64,000 nt of DNA from Haliovirga abyssi (GCF_030295325.1 NZ_AP027060.1:233552-297551), one strand, 5' to 3'; shown: positions 52,806 through 62,735, counted from the stretch's first letter. Made by a program: numbers and translations. Notes: generated by a model not told the origin, from the sequence alone.

Positions 52806-52955
52806 AATTAAAATAGAAGAGCCGGGATTTCCCGACTCTTCTATTTTAATGTGTTATTCTCGAGGGCTTATTTGCAGTTAATTGGTCTGCTTGCCTTACT
52901 TTTCGTCTCTATCTTTTTATACCAGTGAGCACTAATCTGGTCGTCTCTGCCCTCT
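52806..52955 (-). ncRNA. Candidate independent small RNA, about 150 nt
   Basis: On the minus strand a promoter (TTGATT 52990-52985, 17-bp spacer, TATATT 52967-52962) is followed by an RNA whose ends pair (gagggc with gccctc, 52949-52954 and 52862-52867). It has an internal ccag/ctgg hairpin and agagacga twice. A 15-bp-stem terminator (52807-52850) closes it. No ORF. It sits between the converging ends of the cyclase gene and the htrA leader. Size and layout would suit a regulatory RNA such as 6S, but I cannot match any family's conserved core. Confidence 0.5.
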
Positions 52956-52998
52956 ATTAATAATATACTTCATAAAACTACAAAAATCAACCTTTTTT

Positions 52999-54846
52999 TT
53001 AATTTCTTTCAGCTTTTTTTAATTTTTTATCTTCATACATTCTATTATCTGCAATTTCTATTATTTTATAAGCACTCATCTCTCTGTTTTCATCTAATGA
53101 TGCAATACCATAACTAAGACTTACTTTAAAGTCAAATTTACCACTTCTATTTTTCCTTTCTTTATTTTCCAAGACTCTATTCCAAAATTTTTCGCTATCC
53201 ACTAAATCACAATTTACTAATATCACTAGAAATTCATCTCCGCCCAATCTACAAACTATATCTGATTCTCTACTGCTTTCTTTTAAAATATCTGCTGTAA
53301 TTTTTATTAATTTATCTCCATTTTTATGCCCTAAAGAATCATTAATTTTTTTTAAGCCATTTACATCAATAAATATAACAATTAGATTATTATTATTTCT
53401 TTTGGCCATTTGTAGATTTTTTTCTAACATTTCTATTCCGATTCTACGATTATATAATCCAGTAAGCTCATCAAAAGTAGCATATCTTTTTATCTCATTT
53501 TCAATTAGTTTTTTTTCAGTTATATCTGTTCCTACAAGTAAAACTCTATATTTGTCCCCTTCTTCTATTAAAAGAAAATTTGAAGGTTTTATAATTAAAT
53601 ATTTTATATCTCCATTTTTAGCTTTTAACATTACCTCTGTTTCTTTTGACCCTGTTCCTAAAAAAATATTATCTATTATATTTTTTATTTTTATATTATT
53701 TTCTTCATCAAAAGAAGATAATATACTTTCACCTACTATTTCCTCTCTATTATATCCAATAATCTTTTCTGCCGCTTTATTCACTTCTCTTATACAATAA
53801 TTTTCATCAACCATAATATGGATTACTGTACTTTCTTCAAAAAGTGCTCTATATTTTTCATTTCCTAACAAAATTTCCATATTCATATTTTGTATTTCTA
53901 AAATCATTTTGTTAATTGAATCAGCCAATACTTTAAATTCTCCTGATCCTTTTATTCTTATTTTTTCTTTAAATTTATCTAATGGTAAATTCTCCAATTG
54001 TTTTTTTAAACTTTCTATCTCTTTTATTGCAGAATGATAAACATTCATTCCTACTATAATAAAAAATATAATATAAATTACTACACTAAACAATATAGAT
54101 ATTTTTAAAATTTTAAGAATAATTACTCCAATCCATCTTTTACTTTTAATTCTTAAATTAATTTTATTTTTTCCAAAAGATCCTACTGTTTTTTCCGCCA
54201 ATATATATTTATTATTTGGATTTAATATTAAATTTTTTAACTTTTTATTGGAAATTAAAAATTTAACTTCTACTCCGGCTCTTTCAGAAATATTTTTATA
54301 ATGTTTAGAATCCAAAGAAAAACCCATCATTAAATATCCATTGAAAGGTTTTTCTTCATTAGTATCAAAAACTTTGCTATATGACACCATTACAACTTTA
54401 TTATTGTTTATTCCAAGAAATTTTTTATTTTTGTTATCATCTATTTCTTTTATAAAATTATTTTTAAAAGGAATAATTTTATTTGTTTTATAATCATATT
54501 TTGCAGAATAAATTTCTTTTTTGTTTTTATTTAAAATAGTTATAAATTCTACACCTGTATTTGTAAAAGTTGTATCATTAATATTAGATTTTATATATTC
54601 AATATTTTGATTTTGTATAAATTGATAAGTATCATCCCAAATTGACCAATCAAGCACAAGCTTTTGAATATTTGATAACTCTTCATTTATATTTTTTTCT
54701 GCTCTATTAAATTGCTCTTTAACATAATTACTCTCTATTTTTAAAAGTTTTGGTTTTAAAAAATAATTTGTTCCTATTGCCTGAATAATAATGACTACTA
54801 AAAAAGTTAAAAATAATCCTAGAAAAATTTTATTTCTTAATTTCAT
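52999..54846 (-). CDS. Membrane diguanylate cyclase with periplasmic sensor, PAS and GGDEF domains
   Basis: 615 aa. Membrane helices at about 8-28 and 238-262 bracket a periplasmic CHASE4-like sensor (YVKEQFNRAEKNINEELSNIQ ... DWSIWDDTYQFI). A HAMP segment (about 265-325), a PAS domain (about 330-445: YRALFEESTVIHIMVDENYCIREVN, GYNREEIVG), then GGDEF (TFDELTGLYNRR; active site RLGGDEFLVIL, about 535). The intact GGDEF motif means it should make cyclic di-GMP from GTP. Single gene. Confidence 0.9.
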   Translation of the reverse strand: MKLRNKIFLGLFLTFLVVIIIQAIGTNYFLKPKLLKIESNYVKEQFNRAEKNINEELSNIQKLVLDWSIWDDTYQFIQNQNIEYIKSNINDTTFTNTGVEFITILNKNKKEIYSAKYDYKTNKIIPFKNNFIKEIDDNKNKKFLGINNNKVVMVSYSKVFDTNEEKPFNGYLMMGFSLDSKHYKNISERAGVEVKFLISNKKLKNLILNPNNKYILAEKTVGSFGKNKINLRIKSKRWIGVIILKILKISILFSVVIYIIFFIIVGMNVYHSAIKEIESLKKQLENLPLDKFKEKIRIKGSGEFKVLADSINKMILEIQNMNMEILLGNEKYRALFEESTVIHIMVDENYCIREVNKAAEKIIGYNREEIVGESILSSFDEENNIKIKNIIDNIFLGTGSKETEVMLKAKNGDIKYLIIKPSNFLLIEEGDKYRVLLVGTDITEKKLIENEIKRYATFDELTGLYNRRIGIEMLEKNLQMAKRNNNNLIVIFIDVNGLKKINDSLGHKNGDKLIKITADILKESSRESDIVCRLGGDEFLVILVNCDLVDSEKFWNRVLENKERKNRSGKFDFKVSLSYGIASLDENREMSAYKIIEIADNRMYEDKKLKKAERN

Positions 54847-54966
54847 TTTTTTTAGCTCCTTTTTTGTTTTTAGATCCTTTTTTGCCTTATCAATTTATTA
54901 TACTATATATATGACTATTTTCCTTTATTTTTTAGTATTATAAAAAACAAACTATATTTTATTCCG

Positions 54967-55008
54967 TAAATAGCGTAGCTTATTTTCTGAATAAATTTAT
55001 ACTTTTCT
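54967..55008. repeat. Partial palindromic repeat, ataagctacgc family
   Basis: agcgtagcttattttctgaat followed by aaatttatacttttc; one arm only. Confidence 0.55.
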
Positions 55009-55011
55009 AAC

Positions 55012-55056
55012 ATAAAAAAAAAGCTCTATAGATTTTATTTTCTATAGAGCTTTTTA
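55012..55056 (-). terminator. Terminator of the copper operon
   Basis: aaaagctctatag/ctatagagctttt stem with an AT loop, 8-9 T residues on the minus strand, just after the copZ stop codon. Confidence 0.85.
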
Positions 55057-55059
55057 TTA

Positions 55060-55263
55060 TTACTTTATTTCTTTCACATCATATCCTGCTTCATCAATAG
55101 CATCAATTATAATTTTATCTGCTATATCTATATTAATATCTATCACTGCTTTCCCAATTTCTACATTGTCTATTTTTACTCCATCTAGTTCACTAAGAGC
55201 CTCTTTTACATGCGTTACACAATGCCCACAACTCATCCCATCAATTAATATTGTCTTTTTCAT
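55060..55263 (-). CDS. copZ: Copper chaperone CopZ-like (HMA domain)
   Basis: 67 aa, a single ferredoxin-like heavy-metal domain: ILIDGMSCGHCVTHVKEALSELDGV with the MxCxxC copper site at residues 10-15. Delivers Cu(I) to the ATPase encoded 19 bp upstream. Confidence 0.92.
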   Translation of the reverse strand: MKKTILIDGMSCGHCVTHVKEALSELDGVKIDNVEIGKAVIDINIDIADKIIIDAIDEAGYDVKEIK

Positions 55264-55282
55264 TTTTATCCTCCCTATTCTT

Positions 55283-57748
55283 CTATTTTTTATTTGAAGG
55301 TTTAAATCCCCTCAATCTCAAAGCATTAATCACAACTGAAACTGAACTAAATGCCATTGCTGCTCCTGCTATCATTGGATTTAATTTTGGACCTCCAAAA
55401 GCATATAAAACCCCTGCTGCAATTGGTATTCCAAAAGTATTATATCCAAATGCCCAAAAAAGATTTTGTTTTATATTTCTAATTGTTGCTTTACTAAGTT
55501 CAATTGCTGTTGCTACATCATTTATATTACTTCTCATTAAAATTATATCAGCTGATTCAATAGCTACATCTGTTCCATTTCCTATAGCTATTCCAATGTT
55601 AGCTTGAGCTAATGCTGGAGCATCATTAATTCCATCTCCAACCATTGCTACGATTTTATTTTCACTTTGCAATTTTTTTATTTCATTAGATTTATCATTT
55701 GGCAATACTTCTGATAAAACAATATTAATTCCCAATTTTTTAGCAATTGCTGTTGCTGTTCTTTTATTATCTCCTGTTATCATAGCTATATCTAAATTTA
55801 ATTCTTTTAATCTTTTTATAGCACTATAGCTTGATTCTTTTATTGTGTCTGCTACTGCAATTATTCCTTCTAATCTATTATTTACAGATATATACATTGG
55901 AGTTTTTCCTTCATTTGATAATTTTAAACTTATATTATCATTCTTCAAATCTATTTTATTATCTTCTAACAACTTTTTGTTTCCAATTAATATCTCTTTT
56001 TCATCTATTATAGTTTTTATTCCATGCCCTGGTTCAGCTAAAAATTTATCTACTTTTTTTAATATTATTTTTCTTTCCTCGGCTAGATTTACAATTGCTT
56101 CTCCTAATGGATGTTCAGATTTTTTTTCAGAAGATGCTGCTAAATTTAAAATTTCTTCTTCTGAAATTTCTCCTAATTTTATAACATCCGTTACTTTAGG
56201 TTTTCCTTCTGTAAGAGTTCCTGTTTTATCAAATACTATTGTATCAATTTTTAATGCTGTTTCTAATGCTTCTCCATTTTTAATTAATATCCCATATTCT
56301 GCTCCTTTTCCGGTCCCTACCATTATTGCTGTTGGCGTTGCAAGGCCTAATGCACATGGACAAGCTATTACCAATACCGCAATAGTTATTGTCAACGAAA
56401 AAACAAATGTAGCTCCTGTCAAATACCAAATCAATCCTGATATAATCGCAATTGAAATTACAATTGGTACAAAATACCCTGCCACAATATCAGCTAATTT
56501 AGCAATAGGTGCTTTTGAACCTTGTGCCTCTTCTACTAATTTTATAATTTGAGATAACACTGTATCTTTTCCAACTTTTGTTACTTTAAATTTAACAGAT
56601 CCATTTTTATTAATAGAACCTCCGATTACTTTATCCCCAATTTTTTTCTCTACAGGAATACTTTCTCCAGTCAACATTGATTCATCTATATATGTATCTC
56701 CTTCTATTATCATCCCATCTACCGGTATCTTTTCTCCTGGCTTTACTATTACTATATCTCCTTCTTCTACTTCTTCAATTGGAATATCTATCTCTTTCCC
56801 ATCTTGAAATACTAAAGCAGTTTTAGGCTGCAATCCAACCAGTTTTTTTATGGCATCAGACGTTTTACCTTTTGAAACTATTTCTAAATATTTACCTAAA
56901 AGTATAAAGGATATTATTATTCCTGCTGTTTCAAAATACAAATCTTTTGTAAAAGATAATTTTCCAAAATAGATTTGTATAATTGCATATACTCCATATA
57001 AAAATGCTGCTCCTGTTCCAAGTGCCACTAAAGAATCCATATTTGGTGATAATGTAAATAAATTTCTAAATCCTGCTGTATAAAATTTATATCCTGCTAT
57101 CAACACTGGAATTACTAAAAACAGTTGTGCAAAAGCAAAATTTAACGGGTGACTACCAGGAGTTATTATTTCTGGCAAATAAAATCCAAACATATGTCCC
57201 ATTGCTATATATAATAATGGTATTGAAAAAACAGAGGAAACAATAAATTTTATAAGAAAAATTTTTCTCTCTTTTTCATGTCTCTTTTTTTCAAAATCTA
57301 CATCATTTTCTTTTTCAATTTTTAAAGGTATATATCCAGCTTTTTTTATTATATTTTTTATTTCTGAAACTCTTGTTTTAGAAGCATCATATTTTATAAA
57401 TGCTTTTTCATTTGCAAAATTCACACTAATATTCACTACTCCATCTATTTTAGAAACTTTTTTCTCAATAGTTTTTGAGCACGCAGTGCACGTCATCCCT
57501 TCTATTGGTATAATTATCTCTTTTTCCTCTTTTTTTTCTTCTAAATCATATCCAGCTTTTTTTACAATTTCTTTTATTCTTTCAGTTTCTATTAAATTTT
57601 CATCAAATTTTACAACCAATTTTTCATTTGCAAAATTCACACCAGCAGCTTCTACTCCAACTGTTTTTAAAAGTCTTCTTTCTATTGTTTTTGCACAAGC
57701 TGTGCAGGTCATACCAATTACCTCAAATTCTTTTTTTTTAGTTTCCAT
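55283..57748 (-). CDS. copA: Copper-exporting P1B-type ATPase
   Basis: 821 aa. Two N-terminal HMA domains with GMTCTAC at 12-18 and about 86-92, eight membrane helices, the transport motif IACPCALG (about 464), phosphorylation motif DKTGTLTEG (about 507), SEHPLGEAI for ATP binding and [13 protein letters not shown] near 705. These are diagnostic of Cu(I) exporters. ATP-driven export from the cytoplasm. It begins 2 bp after the small Cys protein's stop codon. Confidence 0.95.
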   Translation of the reverse strand: METKKKEFEVIGMTCTACAKTIERRLLKTVGVEAAGVNFANEKLVVKFDENLIETERIKEIVKKAGYDLEEKKEEKEIIIPIEGMTCTACSKTIEKKVSKIDGVVNISVNFANEKAFIKYDASKTRVSEIKNIIKKAGYIPLKIEKENDVDFEKKRHEKERKIFLIKFIVSSVFSIPLLYIAMGHMFGFYLPEIITPGSHPLNFAFAQLFLVIPVLIAGYKFYTAGFRNLFTLSPNMDSLVALGTGAAFLYGVYAIIQIYFGKLSFTKDLYFETAGIIISFILLGKYLEIVSKGKTSDAIKKLVGLQPKTALVFQDGKEIDIPIEEVEEGDIVIVKPGEKIPVDGMIIEGDTYIDESMLTGESIPVEKKIGDKVIGGSINKNGSVKFKVTKVGKDTVLSQIIKLVEEAQGSKAPIAKLADIVAGYFVPIVISIAIISGLIWYLTGATFVFSLTITIAVLVIACPCALGLATPTAIMVGTGKGAEYGILIKNGEALETALKIDTIVFDKTGTLTEGKPKVTDVIKLGEISEEEILNLAASSEKKSEHPLGEAIVNLAEERKIILKKVDKFLAEPGHGIKTIIDEKEILIGNKKLLEDNKIDLKNDNISLKLSNEGKTPMYISVNNRLEGIIAVADTIKESSYSAIKRLKELNLDIAMITGDNKRTATAIAKKLGINIVLSEVLPNDKSNEIKKLQSENKIVAMVGDGINDAPALAQANIGIAIGNGTDVAIESADIILMRSNINDVATAIELSKATIRNIKQNLFWAFGYNTFGIPIAAGVLYAFGGPKLNPMIAGAAMAFSSVSVVINALRLRGFKPSNKK

Positions 57749-57750
57749 TT

Positions 57751-57915
57751 TTATCTACATCCTCTCTTTTTCCCTTTACTTCCGTTTTCATTTCCCTCTT
57801 CTTTATTCATATTACAACAATCTAATTTTTCTGTCCCTAAGTTTTTATTATTCTCACTTCCTAAATATTTCAATAAATTTAATACTTTTCTATTTATAAT
57901 CTCTTTAATTTTCAT
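57751..57915 (-). CDS. 54-aa Cys-containing small protein, first gene of the copper operon
   Basis: Not in standard gene calls because of its size. ATG 57915 follows agggaggggg. Basic N-terminus [19 protein letters not shown], then a tail with [11 protein letters not shown] and a C-terminal GCR. The stop lies 2 bp before the copA ATG. The adjacent cysteines (CC, later C) suggest copper binding, perhaps a chaperone or a leader that senses copper; inference. Family not recognised. Confidence 0.65.
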   Translation of the reverse strand: MKIKEIINRKVLNLLKYLGSENNKNLGTEKLDCCNMNKEEGNENGSKGKKRGCR

Positions 57916-57938
57916 ATAGCCCCCCTCCCTATATTTAT

Positions 57939-57967
57939 AGTATACTATTTTTTATATAAAAAATCAA
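57939..57967 (-). promoter_or_regulatory. Promoter of the copper operon
   Basis: Minus strand TTGATT (57967-57962), 17-bp spacer, TATACT (57944-57939), 24 bp before the small ORF. No obvious CopY or CueR operator. Confidence 0.7.
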
Positions 57968-58028
57968 CAATTATTTTTCTTGTTTTTTTCTTTCTTATAA
58001 TATATAATAATTCATTGAGGTGAACTTT

Positions 58029-59777
58029 ATGAAAATTAAATCTAAATTTTTTATACTTAATACTATTTTTTTACTTATTTTTATTTTTTTGATCTATTTT
58101 TTTTATTGCTATCAAAAAAATAAAATTTATAATAAAACTTTAAATACACTAAAAAAAGATAATAATGTTATTAATGAATTAATCCAAGGTAGTCTTGATG
58201 TTTCTATAAAAAGTTACTTAAGAGGTATTGCCGAAAAAAATAGAGATATTACAGTTAAATTATATAATAATTTTAAAAATAATATTATTACAGAACAAGA
58301 AGCTAAAAAAAGGTTATTTGAACTTTTCTTTTCTCAAAAAATTGCAGATTCTGGATATATTTATATTGTTAATTCCAAAGGAGATTTAGTTTATCATCCT
58401 TCTAAATTTTTTAATCATAAAAATTTAAAAAATTATGATTTTATAAAAAGACAAATTAATCATAAAAATGGATTTATAAAATATAAATTTGCAAGTTATG
58501 ACTATCAAAGACCAGAAAATAAAGTTTTATATATGGCCTATTTTAAACCTTGGGATTGGATTATTTCAGTTTCTGCTAAAAGAAATGAACTAAAATCTCT
58601 TATAAATATTAACGATTTTAGAAATCAGATTTTAGCTCTTAAATTTGGAAAAACTGGATATTCTTATGTTATAGATTCTAAAGGAAATCTTATTATTCAT
58701 CCCTATTTACAAGGAACAAATATCCTTAACGCCAAAGATGAAAAAAACCATTACTTTATAAAAGAAGTGGTTAAAAATAAAAATGGAATTATTAAATATC
58801 CTTGGAAAAATAAAAAAAATAAAAAAACTTCGTATAAATTAGTAGTTTACTCCTATATTCCATCTATGGACTGGATTATAGCTTCTGGAGGATATTTTAA
58901 TGAATTTAATGATGAATTAAACTCCTTTCAATTGTTAATACTTTTGATAATAACTATATATATATTAAATATTATTATTATTAATTTACTTTTAAATAGA
59001 ATTATGTTTAGACCTCTTAAAGAATTTTTAAATAAAATAAAAAACATTAATATTTCAAAAAAATATTTACCACTTAAAATTCATTCTAAAAGTGAAATTG
59101 GATTATTAAGTGTAGAGTTTAATCGAATGATAATTCGAATAAAAAATCATACTAAAAATTTAGAATCTTTGGTTTTAGAAAAAACGAAAGATTTACACAG
59201 AGCAAATTCAAATTTAAAAAAGATTAACCAACAATTAAATGAAAAAAATAATGTTTTATTTAAAACAGCTACCACTGATAAATTAACAGGAATATATAAT
59301 CGTTCCTACCTAATAAACGCTTTCGAAAAAGAGTTTGCTAAATGCAAAAGACACAATATAAATTTATCATGTATTATGATTGATATTGATTTTTTTAAAA
59401 ATGTAAATGATACTTATGGACATTTAACAGGAGATTTTGTTTTAGAAAATACAGCAAAAAATATACACGATAGTTTAAGAAAAGAGGATATTTTTGGAAG
59501 ATATGGTGGAGAAGAATTTTTAGTAATATTACCAAATACATCTATTGAACAAGCTGAAAATGTAGCTGAAAAAATAAGAAAGAATATTGAAAGAACTAAA
59601 TACAGTAATAATAATAATTCTTTAAATGTAACTTTAAGCCTTGGTGTTTCAAATATTTTTATTGATAATCCTAAAAATATTGATAATATGATATTAAATT
59701 CTGATATTGCTTTATATGAATCTAAAAATAGTGGTAGAAATAAAACTACTGTTTATACAAAGAAAGAAGAGGTATGA
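58029..59777 (+). CDS. Membrane diguanylate cyclase with double Cache sensor
   Basis: 582 aa from ATG 58029 (tgaggtga upstream). Membrane helix 1 at about 7-27; extracytoplasmic dCache-like sensor with two halves (DSGYIYIVNSKGDLVYHPS and KTGYSYVIDSKGNLIIHP); second helix about 300-322; HAMP; a coiled coil (about 375-410); GGDEF domain (TDKLTGIYNRSYLINAF; active site RYGGEEFLVILP, about 492). GGEEF is catalytically competent. Cache domains bind small metabolites, so it converts an external signal to cyclic di-GMP. Confidence 0.92.
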   Translation: MKIKSKFFILNTIFLLIFIFLIYFFYCYQKNKIYNKTLNTLKKDNNVINELIQGSLDVSIKSYLRGIAEKNRDITVKLYNNFKNNIITEQEAKKRLFELFFSQKIADSGYIYIVNSKGDLVYHPSKFFNHKNLKNYDFIKRQINHKNGFIKYKFASYDYQRPENKVLYMAYFKPWDWIISVSAKRNELKSLININDFRNQILALKFGKTGYSYVIDSKGNLIIHPYLQGTNILNAKDEKNHYFIKEVVKNKNGIIKYPWKNKKNKKTSYKLVVYSYIPSMDWIIASGGYFNEFNDELNSFQLLILLIITIYILNIIIINLLLNRIMFRPLKEFLNKIKNINISKKYLPLKIHSKSEIGLLSVEFNRMIIRIKNHTKNLESLVLEKTKDLHRANSNLKKINQQLNEKNNVLFKTATTDKLTGIYNRSYLINAFEKEFAKCKRHNINLSCIMIDIDFFKNVNDTYGHLTGDFVLENTAKNIHDSLRKEDIFGRYGGEEFLVILPNTSIEQAENVAEKIRKNIERTKYSNNNNSLNVTLSLGVSNIFIDNPKNIDNMILNSDIALYESKNSGRNKTTVYTKKEEV

Positions 59778-59800
59778 TAACCATATCTCTTCTTTCTTTT
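59760..59800 (+). terminator. Terminator of the Cache cyclase gene
   Basis: agaaagaagag/ctcttctttct stem ending in TTTT; the stop codon is in the loop. Confidence 0.75.
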
Positions 59801-59870
59801 AATTATTTTATCTCTAAAAAATAAATTTGTTATAAAAACAGTTAAAGAACTGCGTGTTTTAAAACCGCTT

Positions 59871-60701
59871 CTAATCCAATCCTATTTTACATTTATGATC
59901 TTTTTCTTGTTCCTCTTCTTTAAACATTGTCTGTTTTCTCATTAATCCATCAAAATCAACTAAAAATCCATCAAAATCTGGTCCATCTACACATGCAAAT
60001 TTTGTTTCTTCTCCTATTTTTACTCTGCATCCTCCACACATTCCAGTTCCGTCAATCATAATTGGATTTAAAGATACAGATGTTGGAATATTTAATTTTT
60101 TTGTTATTTCCACTACTGCTTTCATCATAATTACTGGTCCAATTGTTATTATTTCATCATATTTTTCACCATTTTTTATTAATTCATTTAATACATCAGT
60201 TACAAATCCTTTAGTTCCTTCACTACCATCATTTGTTGCAAAATAAATATTTTCACTAATTTTTCTAAATTCATCTTCTAATATAATATTTTCTTTACTT
60301 CTGCCACCTATAATTATATCTGTTTTTACTCCTAATTCATTTAATTTTCTAATTTGAGGATATAGTGGAGCTGCTCCAACGCCACCTGCTATTCCTAAAA
60401 CTCTATTTTTCTTTTCTAATTTAGTAGCTTTCCCAAGTGGTCCTGCTACATCACTTATAAAATCGCCTTTATTTTTTTCACTTAATAATTTTGTAGTATA
60501 TCCTACAACTTGATAAATTAATGTTACTGTTTTATCTTCTCTATTATAATCAGCAATTGTAAGAGGAATCCTTTCTCCATCTTCTTCTACTCTTATTATT
60601 ACAAATTGACCAGGTTCACATTTTCTTGCTACAAAAGGTGCTTCTACTACTATTTTTTCTACTACACTATTCAATATCTCTTTTTCTATTATTTTATGCA
60701 T
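59871..60701 (-). CDS. FAD/NAD-binding and 2Fe-2S flavoprotein, NfnA/SudB-like
   Basis: 276 aa from ATG 60701 (aggag seven bases upstream; ATG 60710 overlaps that site). N-terminal FAD-binding barrel (GQFVIIRVEEDGERIPLTIAD), NAD(P)-binding fold (VLGIAGGVGAAPLYPQIRKL), C-terminal 2Fe-2S cysteines GTGMCGGCRV ... FACVDGPDFDG (about 222-240). This is the layout of ferredoxin-NADP reductase subunit alpha (NfnA), sulfide dehydrogenase beta and related proteins. The NfnB/GltD partner is not in the window. Confidence 0.88.
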   Translation of the reverse strand: MHKIIEKEILNSVVEKIVVEAPFVARKCEPGQFVIIRVEEDGERIPLTIADYNREDKTVTLIYQVVGYTTKLLSEKNKGDFISDVAGPLGKATKLEKKNRVLGIAGGVGAAPLYPQIRKLNELGVKTDIIIGGRSKENIILEDEFRKISENIYFATNDGSEGTKGFVTDVLNELIKNGEKYDEIITIGPVIMMKAVVEITKKLNIPTSVSLNPIMIDGTGMCGGCRVKIGEETKFACVDGPDFDGFLVDFDGLMRKQTMFKEEEQEKDHKCKIGLD

Positions 60702-60796
60702 ATTATCCATCTCCTATTTTAACTTTTAAACTATTATATCATATATTATATCTTATTTAAACTATTTTTAATATTTAAGAATACCTTGAAAAATTT

Positions 60797-60939
60797 TAAT
60801 CATTTAGTGCTTTGACCACAAAAAATATTTAGTTTTCTTTTCATCTACTATATATTGTGTTCGAACGTTGCAACGAAACTATATATAGTAGATAAAAATT
60901 TAGAAAACTACTTTTTATGTTCTAATCATTTAGTGCTTT
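60797..60939. repeat. Palindrome flanked by 17-bp direct repeats
   Basis: taatcatttagtgcttt occurs at 60797-60813 and 60923-60939. Between them is a roughly 110-bp inverted repeat (agttttc...atctactatatat / atatatagtagat...gaaaact). This resembles a small mobile element with target duplication. Confidence 0.6.
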
Positions 60940-60950
60940 TTAGATTTCTC

Positions 60951-61601
60951 TTAGTTTTTTATACTTTTTCCTCTCATATAATCTATATTTACTTTTAACT
61001 TACCATTCACGTCATATCCTACTTCTGTTAATTTTGTTTTATTTAATTTCAAATTTATAGTTCCAATTTTATAATTGTTTAAATATACTTGTATCTCCCC
61101 CTTACCCATTATAAATTCAAAAATATTCCAATCATTTATGTTTACCGCCTCTGTTTTAGTCCAGTCTAAAATAGTGCTTGTTTTATCTCCTTCATCTTCA
61201 AATATAGTAACTTCTCCTAAATTATCTATTTCAAAATAAGCCTGTCTTTTATTGCTTAATCCAAAATATATTCCGAAACCTTCATCTGTGTTTCCTTTTT
61301 CATATCTAATACTAGTTTCTCCTAAATAAGTTTTATCATCTTTAAAGTCAAATTTCTTATAGATTTGAAAAGAAGAATCTTCATCTTTATGATCAATATT
61401 ATAATAACCATTTGCTACTTTTACTTCTATTTCTTTGTTTTTTTCTTCATACCATTTGTACTTATTATTATCAAATTCATCATTAATATTAAAATTCTTT
61501 ACCTCAGATAATTCATTTGATTTCAAAGCTGGAAGGTTTTTACATCCTAAAATAGTTGTTGCCAAAACTAATACTGTTAAAAATTTCATTCTTTTTTTCA
61601 T
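60951..61601 (-). CDS. Uncharacterised lipoprotein with a jelly-roll-like domain
   Basis: 216 aa; lipobox ILGC (Cys 20). Residues 35-210 look like a beta-sandwich related to laminin-G/DUF1080-type domains: NINDEFDNNKYKWYEEKN, EGFGIYFGLSNKRQAYFEID, NDWNIFEFIMGKGEIQVYLNNYKIGTI. Such domains bind glycans or act on surface sugars; function unknown. Ribosome-binding site aggaga; single gene. Confidence 0.75.
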   Translation of the reverse strand: MKKRMKFLTVLVLATTILGCKNLPALKSNELSEVKNFNINDEFDNNKYKWYEEKNKEIEVKVANGYYNIDHKDEDSSFQIYKKFDFKDDKTYLGETSIRYEKGNTDEGFGIYFGLSNKRQAYFEIDNLGEVTIFEDEGDKTSTILDWTKTEAVNINDWNIFEFIMGKGEIQVYLNNYKIGTINLKLNKTKLTEVGYDVNGKLKVNIDYMRGKSIKN

Positions 61602-61636
61602 TCACTTCATCTCCTATTTTATTTTTTTATTTAACC

Positions 61637-61775
61637 TGAAAGTATAAATGTATTCAGAAAATAAGTTATGCTTTTTTTGAAATATACGATTTTTAAAAGT
61701 GAGATTTTTCAGAAGCCAAAAATTCAGAAAAACATTTATGCTTTATCAGATTAAAAACGTAGCTTGTTTTTTATT
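61637..61775. repeat. Palindromic intergenic repeat, ataagctacgc family, copy in a tandem pair
   Basis: gaaagtataaatgtattcagaaaataag ... gatttttaaaagtgag ... aacatttatgc ... aacgtagcttg. First of two adjacent copies in the same orientation. Confidence 0.75.
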
Positions 61776-61780
61776 TACTA

Positions 61781-61918
61781 GGAAAGTATAAATTTGTCTA
61801 GAAAATAAGCTACGCCATTTTTTTGAAATATGCGATTTTTCAAAGCAAAATTTTTCAGAAGCCAAAAATTTTGAAAAACATTTATGTTCTACCAGATGAA
61901 GCGTAGCTTATTTTTTTA
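61781..61918. repeat. Palindromic intergenic repeat, most complete copy
   Basis: Starts ggaaagtataaatttgtct, then ataagctacgcc, tatgcgatttttcaaag, agaagccaaaaatttt, aaacatttatg and gcgtagcttat. The end arms are complementary and the interior nearly so (aaaatttt centre). Confidence 0.8.
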
Positions 61919-61932
61919 TTTAAAAAATATTT

Positions 61933-62676
61933 TCAAATTTTATCAATTTCCCCTGCAAACATTTTTTTTACAATTTCTGTATATTCTCCATTTTCTTTAT
62001 TTATATATAATGGTTGTTCTATTATAATTCCCTCTTTTGAATTTTTTTTACCTTCTATCAAAACAATTTTAGAATTTTTATTTTTTGTAGTATAACAAAA
62101 CTTTATCCTTTTGGGTTCTATTTTGTTTTTTTTCATTATATTTAATATTTCATAAAATCTTTCAGCTCTATGAACAATTGCAAAATAGCCCATATTTCTT
62201 AATAATTTCCCTGAAATAAAGATAATTTCTTCAAGAGTTATAGCTATTTCGTGTCTTGCTATACTTAATTGGTCTAAATTATTTATATCTGAATTTTTGA
62301 AAAATGGAGGGTTAGAAATTACTGCATCTTGACTTTGTTCTTTTAGATGTTTTTTCCAGTTTTTCATATCATCGTGTATTATTTCTATTCTGTTTTCCAA
62401 ATTGTTTATATTTATATTTTTTTTTGCTAATTCATAAGAATCTTTTAATATTTCTATTCCTGTTATTTTTGCACTTGTTCTTTTAGATAATAGTAAAGAT
62501 ACTGCTCCATTCCCAAATCCTAATTCTGTTATATTTTTAAGTTTTCTATTGATTGTTAAAAAATTTGCTAAAAGCACTGAGTCAATAGAAAAATTAAAAT
62601 GATCATTTTTTTGAAATATTTTCATATTAGGTATATCTAAAAAATCTATTAAAACTTCTTCCCCATTTTTTTTCAT
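61933..62676 (-). CDS. trmN6: tRNA1(Val) (adenine37-N6)-methyltransferase-like
   Basis: 247 aa from ATG 62676 (aaaggac upstream); an in-frame extension runs into a palindrome. N6-adenine methyltransferase pattern: FSIDSVLLANFL, SAM-binding ELGFGNGAVSLLLSK (about 50-64), GIEILKDSYELAKKN, and catalytic SNPPFFKNSD (about 122), as in TrmN6/YfiC and Bacillus YabB. It would methylate A37 of tRNA. RNA specificity is assumed from family. Confidence 0.85.
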   Translation of the reverse strand: MKKNGEEVLIDFLDIPNMKIFQKNDHFNFSIDSVLLANFLTINRKLKNITELGFGNGAVSLLLSKRTSAKITGIEILKDSYELAKKNININNLENRIEIIHDDMKNWKKHLKEQSQDAVISNPPFFKNSDINNLDQLSIARHEIAITLEEIIFISGKLLRNMGYFAIVHRAERFYEILNIMKKNKIEPKRIKFCYTTKNKNSKIVLIEGKKNSKEGIIIEQPLYINKENGEYTEIVKKMFAGEIDKI

Positions 62677-62696
62677 TAAAAGTCCTTTCTTTTTTC

Positions 62697-62735
62697 TGTT
62701 TATAAAAAGTGTCGCGGCGACACTTTTTATAAACA
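62697..62735. promoter_or_regulatory. Perfect 39-bp palindrome upstream of the methyltransferase gene
   Basis: 19-bp arms (tgtttataaaaagtgtcgc and its complement) with a single central g. No loop, so a dimeric repressor operator or a leader hairpin is more likely than a terminator. Confidence 0.65.

Noticed and set aside
52806-52955. c-di-GMP (GEMM) riboswitch next to the cyclase gene
   Set aside because: Lacks the GEMM core elements, is downstream of the cyclase gene, and ends in its own terminator without a following ORF.
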